Source: Combretum micranthum (lineage: Eukaryota; Streptophyta; Magnoliopsida; Myrtales; Combretaceae). From it: 64,000 nt of DNA. The DNA lies in the NCBI GenBank assembly GCA_024138025.1, contig JAMXBD010000685.1, positions 372,001 through 436,000 on the forward strand, in the 5' to 3' direction. A model generated the notes under the pieces. It did no database searches. It saw nothing but the letters and a program-made list of their open reading frames with translations, and had not been told where the DNA came from. Positions 24,125 through 36,245 of the stretch are shown in pieces (position 1 is the stretch's first letter; each line of letters begins with the position of its first letter). Position numbers and translations under genes: made by a program.

Positions 24125-27100
24125 CGCCTCATAGGGGTATCCTAAACGTAACAGTCTGCCACATGCTATATAAGACTCTCGAATTACTATCCGAGCCCTT
24201 CGAGAGTCTTGTATAAATGTAAGGCGTCCTTTTACGACAATAGAATACTCTATTCAATGGAGTTAAGAAGTTTAATATGGCATTCGATAGCCTTAGATGA
24301 TAAATCAAAACACATACATAAAGTTACAAAGTCTAAGGGGCATTTCCCCGCAAAATAATATTAAGGTCCATTACAGTCATCCAGAGTCTTTTGGTTTCCT
24401 GTGGAAGTCTAAACAAAACCGAAATAAACTTCTAAGGGAAACGCCTAGCTCCAGTACCTGAGCTGTAGCTTGCCTTGGCCTAAGTCAAATGAACTCGTTC
24501 TGCAACAAGTAAAAACTATAGGGATGTAAGCTAACTAGCTTAGTGAATGCAAACTTCCATATCACAATTTAAACAAAACATTCAAGCAAGTGATTAATCA
24601 ATTAAGTGAGATGCATCAAACACGTGGATTCAACAAACATATGACCAGCCAGAAATCATATGTGGATGGACTTGCGCCCTCCATCCCTGGTTAGCAGATT
24701 AACGAATCCTGCGGTACATTGCTGTTTAAGCTCACGGTTAACTGAACTATAATTTCGTTTTATGGATCATGATTAAACAACATATTCTTTTTATGGATCA
24801 CAAAAAACCAACCAATGCTAATGCTCCATCCCCATCGTGATATGAATGAGTTCAAGTTTATAATTGAGGTCTAATAATCAATTAATCCAATTCTTTTAGA
24901 TGACCAAGCAATACTTGCAAACAATCAAATCTAGCTCCTCCCTATACAAGCAGTGAATTATCACTCGGCTTTGATATCCTTTAAATTCATCTTCACATAT
25001 TAACAGCAGACAAGTATAATTCCCAACTAACCCCATCATGCATATTCGTTTTTGTCTTTGCTTAGCAACTAGTGCAACTACCATTACAAGCACAAGCAAT
25101 AATTGAAATTGGAAGTAGTACTCACTCGGCTATGGTACGCTAGTTTCTTAGTAATAGTAGTCGGGTAGTAGGGTATCGTCGTTCTCAGGATCACCTACCA
25201 AATAAGAATAACCTAATGAGAATTTCATCACTTAACTAATTCAAACTATGTATTTAAACTAAACAAAATCGTGATTCTCGCTATTTGCGGAAGTTCCAAT
25301 TTAAAACGGTCATACCTTGGTCATTTTAACTCGGAATTTCGCAAATTTTATATCAATTTCTATCTATTTCGAAAGATCTATCTATTTCTAATATTAATTC
25401 CAAGTTTTGAAAACATTTAGGTCACAGAACAGAGGGATCAGCTCTATTTTGTAACTTTTCCATTTTCGAAAAATTGTTTTGCACTTAATCGAAATGTGTC
25501 TAGTTGATGATTCATGTGTATATAAAATATGAATGAGTTCCTAATATGAATGACATGTGATGAGTTCAACATATGCATGATCTTGATGATTTTTGATAAT
25601 GAAACTTTAAGAACTCCTAATTCTTACAAGACTTCAACAATTTCTTCTTGAAGATCCAATTTTTCTAAATTTGCATCTCCTTAGTGTTATGGGATTTCTT
25701 TCTTAGAATTTACTTGTTATCTAAATGAAAAATGAGACTTCATCATCTATACTATCCAAGACCTTCATTTCTACATAAAAATTTACATTTTTCACCTTGC
25801 AAGTATGTTTTGAAATGAGCTTTTCACAAAAATCCGAATTTTGGAAAAATTCATTTCTTGTATGTTTCCTTTGAGAAAACTTGTTTATTGCATCAAAATT
25901 TAAAGCTTTACTATATGTATTACCTAAGGACTTCATTTAACACATAAAACATGCAATTTGAGCTTGAATACTAGGTGTTTATATAGGCATCATCTCAAAT
26001 TACGAATTTAACAAATTGAACACTAACCCAAAATTTTCCATCTTGATTCCACTACTTGTTTTACACATTACTCATGTCTAAACTTATTTCAACTTGTAAA
26101 AATCATTACTTAGATACCTATTACTTATACCTTTTATTTTTCATGTAAAATATGAGTTTCAAAGTGGTTTCAATGGTTTTTAAAATAGGTCTTGAAGTTC
26201 ATCCGAATTTTCCCTTAAACATTTCTAACAAAAAACCTTTTCTTTTCAAGTTCCTTGTCTTATATTCATAAAGATCTACCAACTAACACATTTATATATA
26301 CAAGACTAAGCTTTTATGATCATTAATGTATGAAAACACAAAATATTCATATGAACATGAATGTTAAGAAAAACATGAGTGTCTAAATACTAGATCTACA
26401 ACTTATAGTGCATAAAAATGAGTTTAAGGACATGAACATATATTTTCCATGCAAGATCTCTACTTTTATATGCATGATCATAATAATACTTCAACAAAAA
26501 CTCATTAAACACAAGATTTACTTCTTGTGATGGCTTGATATTCAGTGTTTTTTTATCCCTAGCATTTGCTCATTAGGATTTAAAGTGAAAAACACACAAG
26601 AATAGTCTTGCCATTACAAGATTATGTAGTAGTAAGGCTAGAAATCATCACCTAAAAGAATATTTGAAGAAGAAATGGACTTGTGAGTGAGTGTGTGTGT
26701 GGCAGCTAGGGTCACGGCATAAAGAAGAAGAATAGAGAGAGTTTTTCAACTTTCAAAATTTTTGGAAGAGTAATAATGAAGAGAGAGAGTGAAAATGAGT
26801 TTATATATTAAGTGAACTATGGTTTAATTGTATTAAAAATAAGTAAAATAAAACAAATAGAGGGAAAAGGGGGAGGGGGTGCGCCGGCCACACTAGGAGG
26901 AGAGAGAGGGAGTGAGTTGAATTTGATTTAAATTGTAATTTAAGTAATAAAATGTAATATATGTAATAATTTAGTAGGAAACAAAATTTTCTTGGAAAAG
27001 AAAATATAATGAGTAGTTGTAATGATGTAAGAATAGGGTATGGGTAGTGTGTAATGTGGGTTGTACTTGTGAATAGTGGTAAATAGTAGATAAGATATCT

Positions 27101-27513
27101 ACTTTACCGATAGTAAAGAAAATACGGGAAAAATGCTATAACTGTAATTTTTATAGCCTGGAAACTTATAAAATCTATATTTTTAAAATCCTTATAAAAT
27201 TTCAGTTCTAATGAATATTTTGGAATATTTTTCTGAGTTTCTAGTCCCGAGGCTCGTTTTTCCATAATAGGGCTCGGGAAAGCCCGGAATAGAAAATTTT
27301 CCGAAATTAAAACTTTATAAGGTTTGAAATATACTTTAAAACAATAATTCACATTAATTTATTTTATAAAACTTCTTTTGTTATGAAACCGAAGGAAAGC
27401 CGGATCTAGGGTTTCTAAGCTTCTCTCACTAAGCTTGAACTAGACCGATTTAGGGTTTTGCTTTTCGGTTCCCAGAGTTTACTTGACTACTAAGAATACC
27501 GGGGTTTACACAA
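24125..27513 (-). mobile_element. Family A LTR A2, main part
   Basis: From CGCCTCATAGGGGTATCC the sequence matches the 3' end of family A in inverted orientation, and it ends ACCGGGGTTTACA at 27513. With its tip at 20501-20510 it forms one minus-strand solo LTR of about 3.4 kb flanked by CAAGT on both sides. It inserted into LTR A1. A purine-rich (minus-strand pyrimidine-rich) promoter-proximal region lies around 26690-26910. Confidence 0.8.
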
Positions 27514-28165
27514 GTAGACTTCATATGATTGGCGACATTGGTCGAAAGCATAAATCCTTTTAACTAAAACTACTTGTTTTGAGGTTATGCATCACCAAAC
27601 CCCGAATTGAGGGCGCAAATCCATTCAACATATAGTTCATGGAAAACTATATGCCTTGTTTGCCCACGTATATGTTGCATTCCATTTGTTTGATTAAACA
27701 ACTTGTTTGAAATTTTGTTACAAGAAGTTATTTATGAAAATAGTTCTCACTAAGCCTGTCAGCTTATACCCCCATAGATATCTTTTGCAATTCCCTTATC
27801 TATGTTTGAGGCCACGAGGACCTTGCAGTCAGGTAATTTCCTTTTGGATAAGGAAATTTTAGATGAAGTTTAGTATTAGAAATGATGTACAAATATTCTT
27901 GTAATAGATTAGTGAATTAGGGAAATGTCACTAAGCTTGTAAAGAGCATTGTTATAAGTAAATTGAATATTATGAATCCTCTTTTCTTAATATGTCATTA
28001 TATCTTCTTAAGCTTTATAAATTCCATATATGGTCCTCTAAATTTATGAGAGTATGTCTTATACTTAATACCAAAGCTTTTGGGAGTGGCTAAAGTTGTC
28101 ATACTTAAGCTTTAATATTGAGTGTGGCGGACTGTTACGTTTAGAGTACCCCTTGGGGCGTGATA
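27514..28165 (+). mobile_element. Family A LTR A1, right part
   Basis: After the CAAGT duplication the A1 sequence continues to its 3' end, ...CTTGGGGCGTGATA. The usual final CA has changed to TA. Together the A1 parts give about 3.5 kb. The sequence right of 28165 is not gag, as the left flank would require, but E1's LTR missing its first 461 bp, so a deletion accompanied or followed the insertion. Confidence 0.85.
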
Positions 28166-31100
28166 GTGAGAATATTCCTGAATCAACGTACTTGTATAAA
28201 TAATTTCAAACAAGTTATTAAACAAGCATATGAATGTATTAAGCAAGTAATCAAGAAATACATATGATCTACCGGAAATCATATGTTTGAATGGATTTAT
28301 CCCTCCATTCAGCGTTAGGTGTTTCAGGCTCTTTAAAACCGATCTTAAAATCCAACTCATGTAGTTTATTTCAGGCTCCTACTAGTCCATCATAAAACAG
28401 TTCTTTCAAGCTCCTAATCGCCCATCTTGCAGATTTATGGCTACTGCAAACCCGGCTACTATATTCTTGTCCCATCGAGTACAGTAGCTCATGCGATGAA
28501 ACTAACTACGTGATATGCATGAATCAATTAATATAACTCATAATATATGCTTAGAGTAATTTAAAGGTGATCACAAAATTTGCACACACTCCAAAATAAT
28601 TATAGTAAAACACAAGTTAATTAACAACGATTCATATCTCGGTATGCTTAACATTCTTTCAACCAATATTATCATACATAATTCATTTTCATCTTTCCTA
28701 CTTCTAGTGCCTCTAGCTACAAGCACAACCATGTACGTAAAAGGTAGGAAATAAACTCACTTGGCCATGAGGATCTATCTTTCTTACGGATGAGTCGATC
28801 GGTAAATCCAGTAATTAAAATAATCCTCTGAGTATGAATACTCCTCCTCGGGATCACCTAATCAAGAAAAATACCCATAATAAGTATTTCTTATTGATTC
28901 TATGGTACTTATCAAAAACTATGTTTATAAGATCATTAAAATTCGTATAAAAGGTAATTCCAACTTAAAATAGCTATAACTTGGTCATTTTAACTCAGAA
29001 TTGCGCAAATAATATACCATTTTCTACCTACTCGAAAAGATATCTCCATTTCTAAGGTTATTTTTGTCATAAAAAGCCATTTGTGTTGGAGAATACTATG
29101 GTACATAATAGTTACGAATTTATAGTTCACAAAATATGATTTTTCTAAACTTTTCTTTACTCAAAAATCTTTAAGCAAAATATATGGATATATATATAGT
29201 GGAAAAATTCTTTGAACATATATAGGCACTCATATTTTATGCAAGATTTTTGTAGTGTTGTCTCAATATTGATATTTTATAAACAATTTGTTTTTGACGG
29301 TTTTACAAGATAAAACTTTTGAAAATTTCTTCTTTTTAAATTGTTAGAAGGAAAACAAAAATATATTTGAGTTGTTATGAGTAAATGTTTTTTATTATAA
29401 TTTCATTTTCTCACTTCTCATAAGTAAATTCATTTTAAAAAAAAATTGGTTTTTTAAGTTATCTACTAACTTTATTTCTAGTGATTGAAAAATAAGCTTT
29501 TCAAAATATTTCTTAAGTTTTTAGTGTGATGAAATATTTAAAGTTGTATTAAATGTATGTTTGCCCCTCATTTTTATATCCTTTTTCTTCTTTAGAAAAT
29601 AGGTGTACCTTTAAAACTTGACTTTCTAGGCAAATTTTATTTTTCTAAGTTGGTTTCCAAAATAGTGAGTTGATTTTACCTTGGTTTGAAAAACTTGTTT
29701 TATTCTTAATATTTGTTAAACTGTAGAATAATTCCCTTAGACAAGTTTATAAGAAAAGCTTTCTTAATAAAGAATTATTAACATTAGAATTTAGCAAAAA
29801 TTTCATTTTAATTTTGAAAAGAGAATAACAACATATAAAAATTAAGTTTTGAAGAGACTTTCTTAGTATGTGATTTTCAAAGCCTATAATGAATCTATTT
29901 AAGTCTTATAAAAGATATAATTGAGTTAAAGTCTTTAGTTTAAGGCTAAAAATTCTATCTTTATGGAGTATTTAGTTTTGATTTATAAAATAAATGAGTT
30001 TCTTTCATTATTTTAAAGAAATCTATATTACTACTTCTTCTAGAATTTATGATTAGCTTATCCTTTGAAAAGAGTTTATTAAAAAGAAAACTTAGATCCT
30101 TTTGTTAAGAAATCTAGTTTACTTTTTTTTATTTAAGAAAGAACCCATTTTTAGTTTTATTTAAGACAACAACATTCTAATCATGCATGAATATGTAGTA
30201 ATGTAAAAGTAAAGATAATACATAATAAAATAGAAAGAAATACTTGTAAGTAAATAAACATAATAAAATAGTCAAGCATTGGGAACCTTAGCTTCATCAA
30301 GGTATCCCGGTCATGTATTGGGAGCTTTAGCTTCATCAAGACAACCCGGGACTAAGAATAGACTAGTCCCAAAAGAAAAGAAAAGAAAAGAAAAGAAAGA
30401 AAATTGTTTTGACTTGATATGGACAAGTCTAAGACTAGAAAGACTAGTCTTAATAAATTACATAAAACAAGTAAATAAATAAATTGTAAGACATGAAAAT
30501 AAATAAATAATAAATGAGCTTATATGCTCTAAAGAAATATATATACATAATATACATAATACTATATATAAATTAGATTAGAGCAAAAACAATAATAACA
30601 ACAACATAATAATATAATGTAAAATAGGAATATAAACAAAAACAAAACATGAACATATTGTTGCTTCTTTAATTCATATGAGTCTAAGAAACATACACTA
30701 AGCTCATGCTAAGTTGTATGAACATGATAAAGAATATAGGTTGGATTTTTACTTAAAGTTTAATGGAGGATTTGAAAAGAGATGAATGGGTAGTGTGTTT
30801 GTTATTTGCTTCTTGAAGTTATAGGGAATGGTAGAGAGTATTTTGAGAGAGATTTGTTGGAGAGAGGTTTTAAGAGGGAATTTTGGTAGAGTTTTGTTAT
30901 GTAAAATGAATGTGTGAAAGAATGAAGGAGGAAGGGGGTATTTATAGAATTTTTGGAGTGAATTTTTGATGCAATAAAATAATTGAAAAAGAAAATAAAT
31001 GAGAGGAAGAGAGAGGTGATTTGTGCCAGCCATAGGGAAGAAGTAGAGAGAGTGAGTTGATTTTCTTTATATTTTGTAAGAAAATAATTAATATGTAAGA

Positions 31101-31804
31101 TATGATCTGATATAAGATGTATTAGAAATGTAAAAGTGTAAGAAAAAGTAGAGATAGTGAAATATTAATGAATAGTAGGAATAGTACTATGAATAGTAGA
31201 CTAGACATATAAAATACCTGTAATAGTAAAAATACGCGTAAACGGGCTATATCTGTTATTTTTAGTTACCAAAAAATTCTAAAATAGATATTTTTGAAAT
31301 CCTTGTTTAATTACAAGTCTTATGGTGTTATTAGAATATTTTTATTATTTCGAGCTCTAGAACACGCTTTTCGAGAACTGATCCCGTTTGAGTTCGAAGG
31401 ACACTCAAAATTCACGAATATGATATTTTTGTATTACCCTATATTATTACGAACTATTATAAGCCATTAACTTAATTTCGTTTTCTAGAGTTTGAGAACG
31501 CAGGATTGCTGGAGTTGAAATTATTTGATTGTCTTGGTCTTTGTTGATTTTTGAAACTCCGGTTTGATTAGGGTTAGGGTTTAATCCAACTTTATCCTAG
31601 AAATTGAGGAGTTTATATCAGGGATCGGATAGGTGGTCCTTCTCATAGTCGGGTTGATTATTGAACTTTCTATTTTTGTTTTTGAAGATTCTCTTATAAA
31701 ATCCCGTGATCGAAATTGTTCAAGATTCAGTTTCAACTTGGATCAGACTTTAGGGTTTTGAGTTGGTATTCCAAAACCATTCTCGAAAAATTCGGGGGCT
31801 TATA
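28166..31804 (-). mobile_element. 5' LTR of element E1 (family A), truncated
   Basis: The sequence equals 12301 onward of the 3' LTR with few changes and ends ...GGGGGCTTATA like its partner. The first 461 bp next to A1, and with them the E1 primer-binding site and gag start, are lost. On the minus strand it has TATAAATA at 30946-30939, the intron-like segment 30752-28858 (GTAAAAATCC to TTAG), a 97-bp exon-like piece 28857-28761 and a GTGAGT donor at 28760-28755. Confidence 0.8.
30370..30395. repeat. (AAAAG)n microsatellite
   Basis: About five copies of AAAAG within the E1 5' LTR. Other A copies carry TTTTCTTTTC-like tracts at the equivalent place. Confidence 0.8.
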
Positions 31805-32707
31805 GGTAGGGTGTAGATCTATTACCTATTAGATGTGTGGAGGAAGAAAACTTTAAAAAAACAAAATGTGTCTGTGTGCTAGAGGGAGGGGGGCTCACGG
31901 CATTTGAGAGAAGAGGAGGAGAGAGTTTTGTAAATTTTTTTCCCAAAAGTGAAAATGAAGAAAGAAAGAAAATGAAATGATGAAGTCATAAAGGAGTTTA
32001 TATAAGGAATGCAATTAGGGTTTGTGTAATAAAAGAAAGAAAAATTAAATAAATTGAGAGAGAGCATGGGGAAAGGGGCGTCGGCTCCTTCAAGAGAGAG
32101 AGAGAGAGATATGTGTATTGTGTTGTGTAAGTTTCAAAATTAAATTAAGTAATTTTAGTAGTAAAAGCTGTATTGGAAATATAAATGTAAGAAAAATGAT
32201 GAAATATTGTAAGAATAGGTTGTAAGGATGTAAGAATAGGGTATGGGTCGTTGTACTTGATGAATAGTATGAAAGAAATCAAAAAGTAGATTAGATAATT
32301 AAAGTACCGGTAGTAATGAAAATACGATAAAAGGCTATAAATGTAACTTTTATAACCCGAAAAATTATATAACTAATATATTTAGAAATCTTATGAAATT
32401 GCAAATCTAACGGTACTAATAACATATTTTTAGTATCTCGAGCCCCGGGACATACTTTTCAAAGTCTGTATCCGATCGGGTTCGAAATAAGTCGAAGATT
32501 CACTAATATAATATTTTTTAAGTATCTTAACATTATTATGAACCAATCTACACTCTCCACTCGTATTTCGACTTCTTGATTTAAGAACACGGGGTTGCCG
32601 GATCTAAACTGCTAAGGTTTCCTAGGGATTTGTTGACTTAAAGTTTCTGGCTGACTTTCTGGTTTAGGGTTTTAACTTGAAATTACCCTGAAATTTAGGG
32701 GTTTACA
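31805..32707 (-). mobile_element. Family A LTR fragment, promoter to 5' end
   Basis: The fragment matches the last 0.9 kb of A2 in the same orientation: purine-rich tract, 'agtaccggtag', 'ataacccgaaaaattata', 'gagccccgggacat'. It ends TTTAGGGGTTTACA. Its other part may be 6448-7499, with B1's 3' half and the middle of this LTR deleted at 31804/31805. That link is inference. Confidence 0.7.
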
Positions 32708-32786
32708 CATCGTATGCAAACTACGCATTGACATTTCGGTTCTATGGTAACTTTAAGTTTTTCCAGTAAATAGAAAATGGATATTT
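32708..32786 (+). mobile_element. Fragment of a C-like LTR (D), left piece
   Basis: The short piece continues directly, across the solo B LTR, into 34784-35527, because the TATTT before 32787 is repeated at 34779-34783. The combined sequence resembles the C1 LTR from about 23300. Confidence 0.5.
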
Positions 32787-32917
32787 TGTAATATATAAAT
32801 AAATAAGTTATAAAGAAGGGTAAAAGTGTCATTGATATCAAATAAGAAGGTTTTATGATCAAAGTCTAAATATATTTGTATTGTGATTACATGATAGAGA
32901 CATGATTGAAAATGGAA

Positions 32918-33240
32918 TTCGACAGAGTGTACACTAGCTAGTACGCCATTGGCGTAGGATCATGCAGTGCTGGCATATGTGTTGTGGCTCCACGTGCGTA
33001 GAGCCAGCATTAATTATGGAGAATTTGTCTTCAGATCGTGTACACAGCCAACCTTGAAATGTATATCATCGAAGTACATGCTGGTGTACATATTAAAGAA
33101 AACGACTCGAGATGAATGGCAAACAAAAAAGCCACCCGCCTTTATGTTTACGCCACCGGCCTTGGACTTACACCATTGTCGTACAATGCGAAACTACCAG
33201 CATTTGGGCGCAGAAGACAAAAGGTTACATAAGATCTCTT
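32918..33240 (+). repeat. Hairpin-rich segment in LTR B2
   Basis: It holds the palindrome ACTAGCTAGT (32933-32942), TACGCC/GGCGTA with spacer ATT (32942-32956), TGGCTC/GAGCCA (32985-33006) and CATTGT/ACAATG with spacer CGT (33174-33188). TACGCCnnnGGCGTAGGA and GAGCCAGCAT are shared with C1. The equivalent place in B1 (about 7637) lacks the whole segment. Confidence 0.7.
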
Positions 33241-33396
33241 TATAATTCCTTCTTGTTTCTTCTCTAAGAGTAACCCTAAACCTAGAAATTCTATTTGCGA
33301 TTGTTCCTAATAAGCCAAAGGGATTCAGAAGTCTAGATCAGGTAATCAGATCACTATATTCTCTTTAGGATTTCATAGATCTATTAGTTTCCTTAG

Positions 33397-33496
33397 GATT
33401 GTTCTAATTGTTTTGAAGGAAAAGTTAGAGAAAACTCTAGTTCTTAGATTGTTCTAATTGTTTTGAAGGAAAAGTTAGAGAAAACTCTAGTTCTTA
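33397..33496 (+). repeat. Perfect 50-bp tandem duplication
   Basis: The 50-bp unit beginning GATTGTTCTAATTG occurs twice with no visible difference. B1 has one diverged copy at the same place, so the duplication is young and specific to this LTR. Confidence 0.9.
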
Positions 33497-34778
33497 GAGA
33501 TCTAGATTTTTAGGTAATCAAGAAGAATTAAGGATCAAATTATAGGTAAGATAGTAAATTCTTAACCTTTACGATATCATAGTTATTATTCATGTTGATT
33601 ATTGGTTTGTTTGGTGTTGAATCACATTCTAGGGTTTTATCAGAATGTTGAGTAGATTGTTTCTGTTAGAGGACTTTTGTGTTTCAATCAAGGAGAAAGG
33701 TGTGGATTTGTTATTCTTTCAGATTAGGGTTTTAGATGATATTTGGATTAAAATTTTTTTTATGAAAAGAGATGTATTGAAATATGTTATGTTTATGTGA
33801 CCAGGATTTTTGTGGAGTTAGGATTATGTTCTTTGAGATTGTTACAAGTATGACCTTACCTTGCTTGTTAGATGTGCGGATAACTTAGAATTGTAAATTG
33901 AATTAATTACTATCTGACTTATAATTGAAAAGCTTATTGTTTGTGCTTAGCTACTATTAGTAAAGACCACGCAAAGTGTGATACTAACACTAGCAACTTG
34001 ATGATCTAAGTGTAAGGGTATCTTGAATGGACTTAGGCATAGAAATGATTCTGGTAGATTAGGAGTTGTGCCAGGTTAATTGTGGCATGCAAAGGTGGGT
34101 GTATCGAATTCAACACCAATATATATATATATATATATCAAACTATTTTATATAAAACTTGTTTTTATGGAGTCATGAGTTACTCTAAGTTTTGGACTAG
34201 TTCCAAGTGATTCTAAACTGTGTTGTTTGCTTAACTAATCAAAGATAATAACCTATGTTTGCTACATTAATTTAGGATTGTATGTGAAATGTGTATGTTG
34301 CCTATTCATGCGTATTTGTTTATGGTATGGCGTACTAGGCGTTTTCGCTCATTTCTTTATCTTTTTCAAGAACAGGCGAAGATCTAATAGTGTATGACTT
34401 ATTGGGCTATGATGTATTCGTGGATTACGAGGAAAGCGATATTAGAACGGATTATCCTTCATATATTTAGATTTAGATTTAGATTGTTTAGATTGGTGAT
34501 AGTAGTTAGGAGAAAAGCATACGATGTTTTGTTTAGCTTTTAAGATCTTTAAATGTTTTGAGGATTTTTCTTATTATGTTTTAAGTTGGTTTTTAGTTCT
34601 TGTTAATAGATGATCAAAGGAAGTTTTAGTCTTTTTAGGTATTAATGTTATCTTATTAAGAGTAAATGGTAATATTTGATATATATTTGTGGATTAGAGA
34701 AGATTTATAGCCTTAGCATGTCTATCTTTAGTAAAGACACATGGTGCGCTTATAATGCCTTTAGGTTAAGGCGTTACA

Positions 34779-35527
34779 TATTTGGTTCTACAAGAAAAGT
34801 TATCACAGTTCTTTCAATTCCATAAGAACTAAACAGGGAACAAATGACATCACCTTTGGTGTTGATATGAAATGTTAATACTTAGTAAAGTTTCTAAGTT
34901 CAAAGGTGAAGTTGAGATATTACATTTTCTATGCAAAAATTGAATAAAACTTCTTGTGCCTTAGTTCTTAGTCTCTTCTAGGTGCAATTTACTTAAGATG
35001 GTGATTCAACCCATAAGAGAGGGTGTAAATCTCCATCGGTTTGGATTTCGATCATCCAAACTATATTTGAAGCATATGGTTGAATGTTGCATTATATATA
35101 TTTGATAATTAAACATTGTCTGGCATTTTCTGAATTATGTTAAAGGGAAGACCAAGACCAAGTTAGAGTTAGTATAGTGAATGGAATTATGTGATTATGT
35201 TTTTGGATAGAGGACTTTGACAACATATTGAAGTTTGAAGATGATTATTTGTAATAGTATAAGTTTGTAATTTTGTAAGTATCTTGACATTTTTGTTATA
35301 AGTGTAATAGGGGGAGTCTTATAGGATAAAGGTTGTAATTTTATGTGATGACTCTAGACTTTTGTATAGTCATTCTTATACTTGCCTTATATTTATGCAA
35401 TGGCTTCTCATTCTATACAATTTTTATCCTATTATAAATGCCCATGCTATGGAGTATGTTAGATGTGAACTGCTCATGTACCTTTCTGGAGGCCTTAGTT
35501 ACATGACATATCAACACAAATAGGGTA
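34779..35527 (+). mobile_element. Fragment of a C-like LTR (D), middle piece
   Basis: The block 34784-35095 parallels 23381-23680 of C1: 'ggttctac.agaa', 'gatatgaaatgttaatacttag', 'gagggtgtaaatct', 'tttggattt.gatcatccaa'. It is followed by LTR A4. Its last bases, including the terminal GGGGGTGTGACA, come after A4 at 39141-39163. No coding sequence is present. Confidence 0.6.
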
Positions 35528-36145
35528 TGTAAGCCCCTAGATTTTTCGATAATATAAGCAAATCCTAAGAACCAGAAGTCAAAACGAAACCCTAAAATTA
35601 ACCTAGTTATATGATTAGTCTAGTAAATCTAGATCTGGCAATCCCGTGTTCTTTAACCCTAGAAAACGAAATTGAGATAATTGTGGATTATGGTTCGTAA
35701 TTATATAGGAAATACTAAAAATATCAGATTCGTAATTTTCTAATGTCCTTCGGATCCGAACGGGATCAGTTTTCGATTACCGTGCCCCGGTGCACCGGAT
35801 AGTGAAAATATTCCGACAACACCAATATATTCGTAAAAATATAAGGTTTTCAAAAATATCAGTTTTAGAATTTTTCGGTAACTAAAAATATCAGATATAG
35901 CTTATTTACGCGTATTTTCTTTACTACCGGTATTTTAATTATCTAGTCTACTATTCATAGTACTTTTTTACTATTTATCTATCTCTATTTTTTCTTACAC
36001 TCTATTCTTACACACTACCATACCTATACCTTACAATTTACCTTCCCCATACAATTTTAATCACATCACACTTTACACATTACTTCTTTTATTACAAAAT
36101 AAACAAAATAAATGAATTTCTCCCCTCTATCAAGCTAAAATCGCG

Positions 36146-36165
36146 CCCCCCCCCCCCCCCCCCCC
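36146..36165 (+). repeat. Run of 20 cytosines
   Basis: A pure C20 tract lies 73 bp before the TATA box of LTR A4. Other A copies have only short C runs in this pyrimidine-rich region. Its exact length may be unreliable in sequencing. Confidence 0.85.
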
Positions 36166-36237
36166 AATGTCCTCTTCGTCCCATTTTTATTTCATTTTCA
36201 ATTAATTTTAATCACACTAATTTCCACTCCAAAAATC

Positions 36238-36245
36238 TATAAATA
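36238..36245 (+). promoter_or_regulatory. TATA box of LTR A4
   Basis: TATAAATA followed by CCCCATTCCTCC. The distance of 185 nt to the donor-like AG|GTAAAA matches the other A copies. The LTR points toward the 3' end of the GTPase gene, which lies on the opposite strand. Confidence 0.65.

Larger units (their letters stand above)
32787..34778 (+). mobile_element. Solo LTR of family B (B2)
   Basis: The LTR begins TGTAATATATAA, ends AAGGCGTTACA and is 1,992 bp. It is flanked by the perfect 5-bp duplication TATTT (32782-32786 and 34779-34783) and has no internal region, so it is a solo LTR left after recombination. It shares leader and 3' blocks with B1 (for example 'tttcaagaacaggcgaagatc' against 'tttcaagaccaggtgaggatc'). 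Confidence 0.92.
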
